IMG/VR virus record: IMGVR_UViG_3300017755_000021
Span: 1 to 36,859 of that record
Direction: 5' to 3' (one strand)
Source: a virus
DNA length: 36,859 bases
A program made the position numbers and the translations under genes. Of the stretch, positions 7,455 to 15,271 are shown in pieces. Each line of letters starts with the position of its first letter. The first letter of the stretch is position 1. The notes beneath the pieces are model-generated. The model searched no databases. It was not told where the DNA came from and saw only the letters and a list, made by a program, of their open reading frames with translations.

Positions 7455-8962
7455 ACTTCTAAACCACCATTTAATATATTAAATGTTCTATCGTTATTGT
7501 GTGGTGAATTAGCCACCATTGTTTCTGATTTACTTGAATTGATTACATTGTTAGGTGCTATGTTTGTAAGTATTGTTTCCATAGACTTTTGTGCATCACC
7601 TTCAGGTACCATATATTTTAGATTTTGTGGTTGTAAATCCATTGTAGAACTGATAGGTTTAAATCCTGGTTTATATTCACCTTTTATAAAATCATAGTTT
7701 TCTGAGTTTCTAATTGTAGCGTCACCATCTTGGTTCTTTATTCTTTCATTCTTTTGAAACTCTGAACTGATTGTTGGTGCATTACCATCATCAAATGCGT
7801 CCATAGGCATTTCTGAATTAGTAAATTTTTCTGCTTCTGCTAACTTCTCTGCCTTCTCTTTTGGTGTTTCATCTCCTCCACCTATAAGACTAAATGGCCA
7901 TATTGATTTTAACTTCTTAAACAAAGCAATAACACCTACAATAGCAGCAGTGATACCTATAAATGCTATAATGATAGGTAATAATGTTCTACTCATAAAT
8001 GCAAATATCTTTGTCAAACTTCCTAATGGTTTGAATAAACCTGCAAATGATCTACCCAACATCATAGTTTGATCTTTTAATTGATTGAATGCTTCCATTG
8101 GCGCCATCAATGTTTGTCCAAACGTTGCAGTGATTGGTCTTAATATCTCTGGTCCAGATTCACCTCTTAAAAATCTACCTGCGCCTTGAAGAATTCCACC
8201 ACGTTCATCACCCTCGCCTTGTTGACCTGTTAAATCTTGTCGTCTTTCTTCTAAAAGCTCTTTGCTTTCTGTTATCTTCTCTTGTTTAGAGATGATACTT
8301 TCTGACTGTCTCTTTGTCAGTTTTTCTTCTCTTAATAGTTTTTCTCTATCTTTTATAAACTGTTTCTCTACATCTCGTTGTAATTTCTCATCTCTCTCAA
8401 GCTTTTTAACTTCTTCTTTGTATTGTCTATTAGTCAATACTCTGATTTCTAATTCTTTCTTTTGTTGATTTTCAACAACTTTGGTTTGTATACCTTTTTC
8501 TCTTAATATTTCTCGTTCTTTGTTAACAGCTAATATGTTTTCTTTTCTTGCCTCAAATGCTTTTCTTAATCTATCAAAATTATTACCTAGTCGTTGACTA
8601 AATTGAAATAGATTTATACCAGTCTTATCTACTATTTTTTGTAATCTGTCAAGTGCATTTTCGTAATTCTTGTCAGAACCTTTAGCAAAGGTTTCAGATA
8701 TTTCTTGTAACTCATTTGTAATATTAGGTATAGCAGATAACATTGATGTAGATACTGTCTTCTCAGCTGCAGCAGTTATAGATGTGCCTATACTTGTAAA
8801 ATATTTACCTAAATCTAAATCAGATATTTTAGCATTTAATGCATCACGGAATGTTTTAAAAAACTCTTTTTTCTGTTCTTCATCCATTACGTTCTTAGCA
8901 TTAACCTGTTCCGGTTGTACCGTAACTTCTAAATCTTTATCTAAATCTGAAACCTTAGCCAT
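7451..8962 (-). CDS. Tape-measure-like / hub coiled-coil protein (gp29 position)
   Basis: 503 aa. Residues about 155-245 are a very charged coiled coil (Lys/Glu/Arg heptads), followed by a Gly-rich linker and one strong hydrophobic segment (about 325-350: LLPIIIAFIGITAAIVGVIALF). Long helical proteins with a membrane segment between gp26 and gp48 correspond in position to T4 gp29, the tape measure/hub protein. The preceding gp26 gene has a frameshift signal, as genes just upstream of tape measures often do. Assignment is by position and architecture, not by a recognised motif. Confidence 0.6.
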   Translation of the reverse strand: MAKVSDLDKDLEVTVQPEQVNAKNVMDEEQKKEFFKTFRDALNAKISDLDLGKYFTSIGTSITAAAEKTVSTSMLSAIPNITNELQEISETFAKGSDKNYENALDRLQKIVDKTGINLFQFSQRLGNNFDRLRKAFEARKENILAVNKEREILREKGIQTKVVENQQKKELEIRVLTNRQYKEEVKKLERDEKLQRDVEKQFIKDREKLLREEKLTKRQSESIISKQEKITESKELLEERRQDLTGQQGEGDERGGILQGAGRFLRGESGPEILRPITATFGQTLMAPMEAFNQLKDQTMMLGRSFAGLFKPLGSLTKIFAFMSRTLLPIIIAFIGITAAIVGVIALFKKLKSIWPFSLIGGGDETPKEKAEKLAEAEKFTNSEMPMDAFDDGNAPTISSEFQKNERIKNQDGDATIRNSENYDFIKGEYKPGFKPISSTMDLQPQNLKYMVPEGDAQKSMETILTNIAPNNVINSSKSETMVANSPHNNDRTFNILNGGLEV

Positions 8963-8965
8963 TTA

Positions 8966-9268
8966 TTAATCTTTGTTTTTAACTTTTGATGGTTTACCAT
9001 TAACATATATTGCAAACCAACCAGCGCCTGCGCCAACTACTACTGACACTAACCCTGCTTGTGCGTTGTTAGGATTCTCTAACATCATAAACCAATTGAT
9101 TACATCTAAAAATGCCCAAGCATAAGCGACCATTAATAGACGTGGTACTAATCTCCAGTTTGACATCAATTCAGGTATCTCTACCTCAATAAAGTGCCAT
9201 AATTGTTTTATACCATATTTTATACCAGACCAACCTGATCCGAATAAGTTTTTAATTCTTTGTATCAT
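8966..9268 (-). CDS. Small membrane protein, holin-like
   Basis: 100 aa with two probable membrane helices (about 43-60 VPRLLMVAYAWAFLDVINWF and 71-90 AGLVSVVVGAGAGWFAIYVN) and a basic C-terminus. This layout resembles small holins of marine phages, but a baseplate role is possible because it lies inside the tail operon. ATG 9268 overlaps, as ATGA, the stop of the frameshift extension of gp26; AGAAGGA is the ribosome binding site. Confidence 0.7.
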   Translation of the reverse strand: MIQRIKNLFGSGWSGIKYGIKQLWHFIEVEIPELMSNWRLVPRLLMVAYAWAFLDVINWFMMLENPNNAQAGLVSVVVGAGAGWFAIYVNGKPSKVKNKD

Positions 9269-10160
9269 TTATTAGCGTTCCTTCTCTTTTCGTTTTCTTC
9301 TTTTATATAATTTATTAACATATTGACATATATGTCCCTTTCCCAAGGTATCATATTCTCAAGCTCGCTTAAACTATATTTATGATGTTGCACAAGGGCA
9401 AAATTGGTTTCAAATATGGCCTCTAGGGAATTGTGTGAGAGGCTTACCCGAAAAAATCTTGTAACCCTTGCAGGGTCACTGTACTCTTTACCTTTGTGTT
9501 AGGATTTTCTACCTCTATCACTTGTTTTAATTTTGGCATTGTATCAAAAAATTTCTTTATTTTTACAAAACTATCCTGTGTCATAGTTTCAACAAATTCT
9601 TTGATTTCTTCTGGTGTAGTATCTTTTGCTGGGTATATCTTATCGCCTTCAAATATATGGTCCACACAATCTATCAACACTGTAAATACGTTATCTACAT
9701 CATTTGTGTTAATGTCTTTCCCTACTGTGTAATTCTTAAGCGTTGGATATCTCAACACCATACCTAGTTTTCTACTTTCGTCTACCACAATTTTATTTGT
9801 GTGGTTTTCTTCCACATGCACTTCTACTTTAGATAAGTCAACTTTTACATCTGCATATGTTTTATTGTCATCTGGACAAATAACCTTGAAATCAGCAACT
9901 TCACCCACAGATTTGGCACGAATATTTAAAAACAAATATTCTATATCAAATAAAGGTAAACTGTCTACGTTCAATGTGTTAAATGTACAAGCGTTTATGA
10001 TCTCTTTTACTGCATTGACCATCTCTGCATTGTTTTTGGATTCCATTGCAACAAATAAAATTTTTTCTTCTTTGACTAAAAAAGGTCTAAACTTAACTTT
10101 TTTATCTTCAGAAGGTAATGTCAATTCATAAGTTGGCACATCCACTTTTGGTAATGTCAT
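9265..10160 (-). CDS. gp26 -1 frameshift fusion (298 aa)
   Basis: Predicted longer product: 237 residues of gp26, then a -1 shift at T TTT TTC (9456-9450) into a 61-codon open frame ending TGA 9267-9265. The extension reads like a folded domain (SLEAIFETNFALVQHHKYSL, then MIPWERDIYVNMLINYIK) yet has no usable start of its own at its beginning; its stop overlaps the next gene as ATGA. Paired short and shifted proteins made just before the tape measure gene are a known theme in tailed phages (lambda G and GT). Application to this gp26 is my inference. Confidence 0.7.
9419..9470 (-). promoter_or_regulatory. -1 programmed ribosomal frameshift signal
   Basis: Three standard elements in order on the minus strand: a Shine-Dalgarno-like AAGGG about 8 nt upstream; the heptamer T TTT TTC (9456-9450) in the gp26 zero frame; a 6-nt spacer containing the gp26 stop; and a perfect 6-bp stem GCCTCT/AGAGGC (9443-9438 with 9424-9419) with a 13-nt loop. 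Confidence 0.75.
9444..10160 (-). CDS. 26: Baseplate hub assembly protein gp26-type (zero-frame product)
   Basis: 238 aa of the T4_baseplate family (gp26/gp51 type): starts MTLPKVDVPTYELTLPSE, then KFRPFLVKEEKILFVAME, SLPLFDIEYLFLNIRAKSVGE and the ending TVTLQGLQDFFG. It is needed for hub assembly in T4. The zero-frame stop comes two codons after a slippery T TTT TTC; a -1 shift would add 61 residues (see separate entry). Confidence 0.82.
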   Translation of the reverse strand: MTLPKVDVPTYELTLPSEDKKVKFRPFLVKEEKILFVAMESKNNAEMVNAVKEIINACTFNTLNVDSLPLFDIEYLFLNIRAKSVGEVADFKVICPDDNKTYADVKVDLSKVEVHVEENHTNKIVVDESRKLGMVLRYPTLKNYTVGKDINTNDVDNVFTVLIDCVDHIFEGDKIYPAKDTTPEEIKEFVETMTQDSFVKIKKFFDTMPKLKQVIEVENPNTKVKSTVTLQGLQDFFG

Positions 10161-10172
10161 TATAACTCCTTA

Positions 10173-11159
10173 TTATATATTTAGAGGTGGGAAGTTAGGG
10201 AATGGTGGAAATACTCTTCCACCAGTAATGCCACCAATAGGTAATCTTCGTTTGATACCTTGTAACACTTCTGTTCCAGCTCTTCTTAACTCTGGTGGTA
10301 GTTTACCGAGTAAACCACCAAAAGGACCACCACCACTTTTCACTGTTACATCTCTAAAGTTTGGTGTTCCTAATTCTACTTGTCCTGCTTTATCAATAAA
10401 GTAATTAACCCAATTTCTATATTCAAACGATACACTAAAAGTTTGTATCTCGTTTGCCGTATGAGCATAATCTACTTTACTAACAATTTTAGGAAAACAA
10501 TCAAACAATTTAACTCCATAGGTTACATCATCTCTTTCGTTTCTACTCTCAAAACTACCTAACTGAAATATATTCATATCAGATACATAATTGTCATAGA
10601 AATTAAAGTTATGTGTAGTATTACTGTATGCAGCATTCTGCCACATCTCAAAATAACTACGTTCTCTCATAAACTTATCTGCATAAAACGTGGCATCTAT
10701 ACTTGTTGCCTTGTAGTCATATGCAAATCTTCTTGGAGGACCATTGTGTTTGATTTCTTTGGTCTGAATTTCTTTCTCTGGCATAGATATAGAATTACAA
10801 AATGCTTGTACTCGTCTAGCATTAGCCATTTGTACAGCATTCATCTCGCCTTGTTGTTTGAATGCCATTTGTTGTTCTACAGATGTACCACTTACTTCAT
10901 TGTTCTCATCACCAGCATTTACACCTGTTATTGGAATACTTTTTGGTAAGTAAAACTCAACATAATATCTTGCCTTACGTGCAAATCCCTCACTCTCATT
11001 AACCATAGCTTGAAATCTACCCATTGTAGTTTCAGGATTACCACCAGCTCGTTGTTTAAATCGTGCATCGTTATTGACATTATCTAAGCTTCTATCTCTA
11101 GGTAAACCTATTCTAATATCAAAACCACCAATTCTTTTACCACCTCTTAATATTGCCAT
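10173..11159 (-). CDS. 54: Baseplate tail-tube initiator gp54
   Basis: 328 aa (T4 gp54 is 320 aa). It contains tube-protein-like sequence at residues about 151-205: IDATFYADKFMRERSYFEMW, then NFNFYDNY and NIFQL, followed by FSVSFEYRNWVNYFID. In T4, gp54 sits on gp48 and primes polymerisation of the gp19 tube. The C-terminus is Gly/Pro-rich and ends PPFPNFPPLNI. It overlaps the preceding 185-aa gene by one base. Confidence 0.75.
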   Translation of the reverse strand: MAILRGGKRIGGFDIRIGLPRDRSLDNVNNDARFKQRAGGNPETTMGRFQAMVNESEGFARKARYYVEFYLPKSIPITGVNAGDENNEVSGTSVEQQMAFKQQGEMNAVQMANARRVQAFCNSISMPEKEIQTKEIKHNGPPRRFAYDYKATSIDATFYADKFMRERSYFEMWQNAAYSNTTHNFNFYDNYVSDMNIFQLGSFESRNERDDVTYGVKLFDCFPKIVSKVDYAHTANEIQTFSVSFEYRNWVNYFIDKAGQVELGTPNFRDVTVKSGGGPFGGLLGKLPPELRRAGTEVLQGIKRRLPIGGITGGRVFPPFPNFPPLNI

Positions 11160-11716
11160 TACTCCATTGCCTCTCTGGTTTGTCTATAAACACTTTGTGC
11201 AGATGCTTTTTGAAACCTTTGTACAGGTAGATATATTGCATATGCCGCTTGTGTTAAATCTACTTTTAAGAACCTTGACCTAACGTGGTTAAACAGATAC
11301 TTTTTTATTATTGGTTTGACCTCTGGTATATTCTTCACTCTACTTAAATTTACGTTCAATAGTGTTTTGTTATCAATACGTCTTTTATTTTTAAAACTTT
11401 CTAATCTTTCTAATAATCTAAATCGTTGTAATGGTGCTAGATAATGAAAGTTTATTCCAGCAAACCCACCAGGTATAACATCTAAAGGTAATACTAATGG
11501 ATATATGTCATAATAAGGTAAAGTCTTTTTATACTTTGGGTCATAATAAAATAAGTTCAATAATCCAATGTTTGGTCTATTAGTTAGTATACCATCTTGC
11601 ATCATTTTGTTTGCAGTTACTCTGGTACCTAGTTTCCGAACAGTGTTTCTATACCATTCAGCTGATCTATCTATACCACCATCTCTAGTGTTAATTCTAT
11701 CTAATATATTGGCCAT
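11159..11716 (-). CDS. Probable virion/tail protein, unknown role (185 aa)
   Basis: First gene of the baseplate operon. Starts MANILDRINTRDGGIDRSAEW; I recall similar proteins beside gp54 in marine T4-like phages but cannot name a function. No membrane segment or enzymatic motif seen. The start codon is only 6 nt from the TATAAATA box, so the late transcript would begin at or next to the ATG, and no Shine-Dalgarno is present. Confidence 0.7.
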   Translation of the reverse strand: MANILDRINTRDGGIDRSAEWYRNTVRKLGTRVTANKMMQDGILTNRPNIGLLNLFYYDPKYKKTLPYYDIYPLVLPLDVIPGGFAGINFHYLAPLQRFRLLERLESFKNKRRIDNKTLLNVNLSRVKNIPEVKPIIKKYLFNHVRSRFLKVDLTQAAYAIYLPVQRFQKASAQSVYRQTREAME

Positions 11717-11722
11717 TGTATA

Positions 11723-11730
11723 TATTTATA
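11723..11730 (-). promoter_or_regulatory. Late promoter of the baseplate operon
   Basis: Perfect TATAAATA directly behind the gp32 terminator and 6 nt before ATG 11716. With the usual T4 late geometry, transcription would start about at the A before the ATG, giving a leaderless mRNA. Confidence 0.65.
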
Positions 11731-11733
11731 CAT

Positions 11734-11766
11734 AAAAAAAGGGATGCCCATTGCTGGACACCCCTT
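11734..11766 (-). terminator. Intrinsic terminator after gp32
   Basis: Minus strand: an 11-bp stem (AAGGGGTGTCC with GGGCATCCCTT, including two G-U pairs), 6-nt loop AGCAAT, followed by a T7 run overlapping the stem end. It lies 25 nt after the gp32 stop and separates gp32 transcription from the baseplate operon. Confidence 0.9.
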
Positions 11767-11790
11767 AAAGTAAATGTAATTTGAGAGAGA

Positions 11791-12681
11791 TTACTCGTCT
11801 TCAGCTAATTTACTAAAATAAGACAACGTATCGTCATCATCATCGCTAGCCGAAGGAGCACTTACAGGTTTACTTTTAACTGAACCGTTGGTTTGAGGAG
11901 GGAGGTCTACATTTTCCACCGTTTCAGCTTTTCTAGTACCTGAAATAACCCTAATCAGTTTCTCTTTGAGTTCATCATAGGTTTTAAAATTATCAGGTGC
12001 CAAGAAAGGTTTTAGAGCATACTGTTTTTCCCAAATAGTTTTGATAGCGTCATCACTATCAGCAACTTTTGCTACAGCTTCAAACTCAGATTTGTCATAA
12101 TTCCAATATCCATCAACTTTTCTGATTTTTAATTTAAAGTTTGCACCTTCCCAAAAATCAAATGGGTTGATAGCCTTCTCATCATCAAATGCAGGACTCA
12201 TTTTCTCAGCAATCTTATCAAATATCTTTTTACCGAATTTGAATAATTTTACTTGTCCCTCATTTTGAGGATTTTTAGGATCACTAACCACTAGTATGTT
12301 TGCAAAGTAAGATAGTTTTCTTTTTCTCTTTCTAGCAATCTCTTTGTCAGATTCAACACCAGTATTCCATAGTCTAGTATTTTCTTCTGACACAGGGTCT
12401 TTTTGATTTAAAGTTGTTAGTGAGTTTTCTATATACCAACCACCTGTTCCTTGGAATGCGTGTGACCATACTCTAGTCCACGGCATATCTTCGCCAGAAA
12501 CTGCAGGTAAAAATCTAATAACAGCATAGCCATTACCAGTTTTATCTAACTCTGGTTTCCAGATTCTTTCGTCAGTATATTTGTCTTTGGATTGATTGTC
12601 GTTGTTATCTAATTTTGATTCTATTGCTTTGGTAAGTTTCTCAAAATTACTTCTGCTTGTTTTTAATGTTTCAAAGTCCAT
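11791..12681 (-). CDS. 32: Single-stranded DNA-binding protein gp32
   Basis: Coats single-stranded DNA in replication and recombination and recruits gp59 and others through its acidic tail. Shows the gp32 core (GYAVIRFLPAVSGEDMPWTRVW; KLSYFANILVVSDPKNPQNEG; KLFKFGKKIFDKI) and a very acidic C-terminus (SDDDDDTLSYFSKLAEDE). No Cys occurs in the whole protein, so the zinc site of T4 gp32 is absent, as I recall for marine relatives. A TATAAATA box lies 58 nt upstream, with CAAGGAG as ribosome binding site; a strong terminator follows. Confidence 0.93.
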   Translation of the reverse strand: MDFETLKTSRSNFEKLTKAIESKLDNNDNQSKDKYTDERIWKPELDKTGNGYAVIRFLPAVSGEDMPWTRVWSHAFQGTGGWYIENSLTTLNQKDPVSEENTRLWNTGVESDKEIARKRKRKLSYFANILVVSDPKNPQNEGQVKLFKFGKKIFDKIAEKMSPAFDDEKAINPFDFWEGANFKLKIRKVDGYWNYDKSEFEAVAKVADSDDAIKTIWEKQYALKPFLAPDNFKTYDELKEKLIRVISGTRKAETVENVDLPPQTNGSVKSKPVSAPSASDDDDDTLSYFSKLAEDE

Positions 12682-12738
12682 ATTCGTATTCTCCTTGTAT
12701 TATTGTATTTGTGTTACCTGTATAATCGGTATCATTAT

Positions 12739-12746
12739 TATTTATA
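12739..12746 (-). promoter_or_regulatory. Late promoter box before gp32
   Basis: Perfect TATAAATA 58 nt upstream of the gp32 start, just behind the small gene at 12760-12915. It would add a late transcript to the sigma70-type promoter further upstream. Confidence 0.6.
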
Positions 12747-12759
12747 AGAGTAAAAGGTT

Positions 12760-12915
12760 CTATTTTTGATTTTCTTTCCACTTCTTATGATCTTTAGCCC
12801 ACTCCTCAGCTGATATACAAGGTTTAGGTAATGATTTTTTTATCATATATTCCCTAGTTCTGGCACTTGTTTTATCAATCCAATTTAGTAAACTGTATAT
12901 TATTCCGTCAAACAT
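12760..12915 (-). CDS. Small protein upstream of gp32 (51 aa)
   Basis: ATG 12915 to TAG 12760. Sequence begins MFDGIIYSLLNWIDK and contains KKSLPKPCISAEEWAKDHKK; similar small proteins occur before gp32 in marine T4-like phages as far as I recall. Function unknown. The start codon lies 5 nt after the -10 box of a consensus promoter and has no Shine-Dalgarno, suggesting a leaderless mRNA. Confidence 0.75.
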   Translation of the reverse strand: MFDGIIYSLLNWIDKTSARTREYMIKKSLPKPCISAEEWAKDHKKWKENQK

Positions 12916-12920
12916 ATCTC

Positions 12921-12949
12921 ATTATACTACATCTGACACAATCTGTCAA
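12921..12949 (-). promoter_or_regulatory. Consensus sigma70 promoter for the gp32 unit
   Basis: Minus strand: TTGACA (12949-12944), exactly 17 bp, TATAAT (12926-12921). It overlaps the end of the 289-aa gene and would drive the small gene and gp32 using unmodified host polymerase. Confidence 0.8.
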
Positions 12950-13796
12950 GTGCATTTCGGTTTATATACTTCAAGTTCTTTACTTCGTTCCATTCTTCTA
13001 TAGGTGTATTCATTTTATCTCTACCATCATTAAATTCATTGACTTTATAGAACATTATATCTGGATTCCAATTCATCAAATCACGCCATTGTCTAATCCA
13101 ATTAACGCATGGAGTAGGACTATGTTCTTCGTGTACATAATATTGTGAACCAGCATATAAATTATTTACTTTATTAGTACCACTGTATAAATCGTGGCCT
13201 ACCATATAAATCTCTTTTGGTTTTTCTCTTTTGACAGCAATGAAACCTGATGTAGGTCCAGCAGACCAACCATAGTCGTGGCTTATACCATCTGGTTTAC
13301 ACATAAGTTCTTTTAAGTCTTTTACTTTATCATCTGATCTAGTCCAACTAACACATAAAGATGCATGGTTTACTTTTTTTTCTTTTATATGCTTTTCACC
13401 TTTTGTTCTAGTTAGAACATTTATTATGCCTTTAATTTGTGCGCCGTGCATAACAAATTCTTCTTCAGTTGTTTTCTTATTTACTCTCACTACATCCCAT
13501 TCTTTTGCTTTATCTAATTCATCTTTTGTTAATCCACTATAAATTAAATTGTCGTGTGCATGGCCAGGTAACTTTGTCCAATCTCTAAAGTAACAAGGTG
13601 TAGAATAACCAAAACCACTATGATATATCTCGTGCATAATACCGTGGTCAACAGCAACTAATACATCTGGTGTCCAATCACGGTATATGGCATTACATCC
13701 ATACATTGTAAAATATAATGATAACTTATCAAGGTCTAAACCTTTTCTACTATTTCCGTTGCCTAAACAAATAACCCTTTGATCCCTACTTGCCAT
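12927..13796 (-). CDS. Unknown 289-aa protein, Rossmann-like start
   Basis: Begins MASRDQRVICLGNGNSRKG, resembling a nucleotide- or sugar-binding Rossmann turn, followed by YGCNAIYRDWTPDVLVAVDH. The pattern recalls DUF115-type/MptE-like or sialyltransferase-like proteins that bind a sugar nucleotide, but I cannot confirm this. Start chosen at Met3 of the longest frame (13796) because AAAGAGG lies at proper distance. It lies between gp59 and gp32, where T4 has no such gene. Confidence 0.7.
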   Translation of the reverse strand: MASRDQRVICLGNGNSRKGLDLDKLSLYFTMYGCNAIYRDWTPDVLVAVDHGIMHEIYHSGFGYSTPCYFRDWTKLPGHAHDNLIYSGLTKDELDKAKEWDVVRVNKKTTEEEFVMHGAQIKGIINVLTRTKGEKHIKEKKVNHASLCVSWTRSDDKVKDLKELMCKPDGISHDYGWSAGPTSGFIAVKREKPKEIYMVGHDLYSGTNKVNNLYAGSQYYVHEEHSPTPCVNWIRQWRDLMNWNPDIMFYKVNEFNDGRDKMNTPIEEWNEVKNLKYINRNALDRLCQM

Positions 13797-14400
13797 TAAC
13801 AAAAACCTCTTTCATAATTAGTTTACATTGTGTTTGATTGTAACTCATAAATGGTTTTAATTTAATAATTTTATTTTCCCAATGAGGCCAAACAACTCGT
13901 TCTTTAATTTCTTTATTCCAATTCTTACAATACGATAAGATATTATCCAACACGACTGCCGTCTGTATTCTGATTTTTTTCTGAAGCAATAATCGTAGAA
14001 GTCGTGGATGTTGGCCTTTGTGTACGAGTAGACCACTATCAAAAGAAATACCAGAAGTGCCAAAGTCATCAGCAAGGAATACACAGTCACTTCTAAAATT
14101 GTATTCAAAAGCCTCTTTGACTTTTCTATATTCCAAGTAAACTTCCTTACCATCATTTCTTAATAAACTCCCAACCCATTTCTTACTATCTGCCAAGAAG
14201 TTAGATACAAAAAAATCTAGTATGTTATCTTTACTATACATTGTACTTAACTTATGAAAAAAGTACCTGTCGTTTCTTTTTGTAAAGGTATCTAACTTAC
14301 AATTTACCTTACCACCATATTTATAGTAGTCATATGTATCGGTAGTAAAATGGAGTTTGACTGCCATATATATTTTAAATACATCAAATCCACCATACAT
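13786..14400 (-). CDS. 59: Helicase loader gp59
   Basis: 204 aa (T4 gp59: 217 aa). Typical start FDVFKIYMAVKLHFTTDTYDYYKYGGK and later FFVSNFLADSKKWVGSLL and HPRLLRLLLQKKIRIQTAVVLD. In T4, gp59 loads the gp41 helicase on gp32-covered forks. Coupled to gp33 through TAATG; the gene order gp33-gp59-gp32 agrees with T4 apart from inserted genes. Confidence 0.83.
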   Translation of the reverse strand: MYGGFDVFKIYMAVKLHFTTDTYDYYKYGGKVNCKLDTFTKRNDRYFFHKLSTMYSKDNILDFFVSNFLADSKKWVGSLLRNDGKEVYLEYRKVKEAFEYNFRSDCVFLADDFGTSGISFDSGLLVHKGQHPRLLRLLLQKKIRIQTAVVLDNILSYCKNWNKEIKERVVWPHWENKIIKLKPFMSYNQTQCKLIMKEVFVNGK

Positions 14401-14612
14401 TATACAGGCAATACTCCAGTCTTTGGTAAGAAATTTAACTTTTGTGCTTCCATTTCTATTTTTTGTTTTAATGTTTTACTGATTAATGGTTTTACCGTAC
14501 CAACATCAATATCATTTTCTTCACAATACCATATGATTGCATCCATATATGTTAAATCTCTTTTTTCTCTTATTATTTTTTCTATTTCTAAACTAAATTC
14601 TTTACTATTCAT
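14400..14612 (-). CDS. 33: Late transcription coactivator gp33
   Basis: 70 aa. MNSKEFSLEIEKIIREKRDLTYMDAIIWYCEEND and the C-terminal NFLPKTGVLPV match the short gp33 of marine T4-like phages. In T4, gp33 links RNA polymerase to the gp45 clamp at TATAAATA late promoters, which fits the late boxes seen in this window. Followed immediately by gp59. Confidence 0.82.
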   Translation of the reverse strand: MNSKEFSLEIEKIIREKRDLTYMDAIIWYCEENDIDVGTVKPLISKTLKQKIEMEAQKLNFLPKTGVLPV

Positions 14613-14614
14613 TT

Positions 14615-14679
14615 TTATCCTGCATCTAAAACTATTGTGGGTGGCTTCACGCTAGCTTCACCACCCTGCCAATTGACAT
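14615..14679 (-). pseudogene. Tiny frame-disrupted reading frame before gp33
   Basis: Behind a sigma70-like promoter, ATG 14679 opens a frame that ends after 13 codons. In the frame one base back, an open stretch reads NWQGGEASVKPPTIVLDAG and stops (TAA 14617-14615) just before gp33. The two would join as a 21-22 aa peptide if one base were missing from the sequence or if ribosomes shift -1 near codon 3. The same DNA can form a GGGTGG/CCACCC hairpin, so it may instead be only structural. Confidence 0.35.
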
Positions 14680-14683
14680 TCTC

Positions 14684-14712
14684 ATTATATCACTATATTG
14701 AATTTGAGTCAA
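14684..14712 (-). promoter_or_regulatory. Sigma70-like promoter for gp33-gp59
   Basis: Minus strand: TTGACT (14712-14707), 17 bp, TATAAT (14689-14684). The -35 lies inside the end of the peroxiredoxin gene. Confidence 0.75.
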
Positions 14713-15253
14713 GTGCTGATGATTGTAAATACTTCATTATATGCTCTGGTGTAGAGACAGTATAAGGGTCATCATCATCGCTGAAGTCATTAAATCCTGG
14801 TTCTTCAAAACATTGTTCTACTCTACCATCATTAATTACAGCTGAATACCTCCAACTTCTCATACCAAAACCTTGTTTAGGTTTGTTTACCAACATACCC
14901 ATTGATCTCGTAAACGTACCACATCCATCTGGTATCATTTTGACATTCTTTATACCTAAATCTCTAGCCCAAGCATTCATTACAAATGCATCATTCACAG
15001 AGATACAATAAACATCATCTATACCTTGATCTTTGAATTGTTGATACATTGCATCATAACTTGGTAGTTCTTGTCCTGAACAGGTTGGTGTAAAGGCGCC
15101 AGGCAAACTAAACAATACTACCTTCTTACCTTTAAATAATTCATCAGTGGAAACATCTTTCCATTCCCCACCAATAAACGTACAACCACCTTTTTCTTCT
15201 GAATCACCTACTCTAAATTTAAATGTGTGATCTATTATATTCCACTGGTTCAT
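14693..15253 (-). CDS. Peroxiredoxin (Prx5/AhpE-like)
   Basis: 186 aa thiol peroxidase reducing peroxides with a peroxidatic Cys. Active-site motif PGAFTPTCS with Cys58; upstream KKVVLFSLP and downstream VYCISVNDAFVMNAWARD are typical of the Prx5 group. A resolving partner could be the glutaredoxin at 28962. It follows the tmRNA gene, with AGGAG before ATG 15253. Peroxiredoxins occur in marine T4-like phages and may protect infected cells from oxidative stress. Confidence 0.9.
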   Translation of the reverse strand: MNQWNIIDHTFKFRVGDSEEKGGCTFIGGEWKDVSTDELFKGKKVVLFSLPGAFTPTCSGQELPSYDAMYQQFKDQGIDDVYCISVNDAFVMNAWARDLGIKNVKMIPDGCGTFTRSMGMLVNKPKQGFGMRSWRYSAVINDGRVEQCFEEPGFNDFSDDDDPYTVSTPEHIMKYLQSSALDSNSI

Positions 15254-15271
15254 ATTATACTCCTATATAAA

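Noticed and set aside
13857-14156. Minus-strand 99-codon frame inside gp59
   Set aside because: Lies in another frame of a recognised gp59 and has no start signal.
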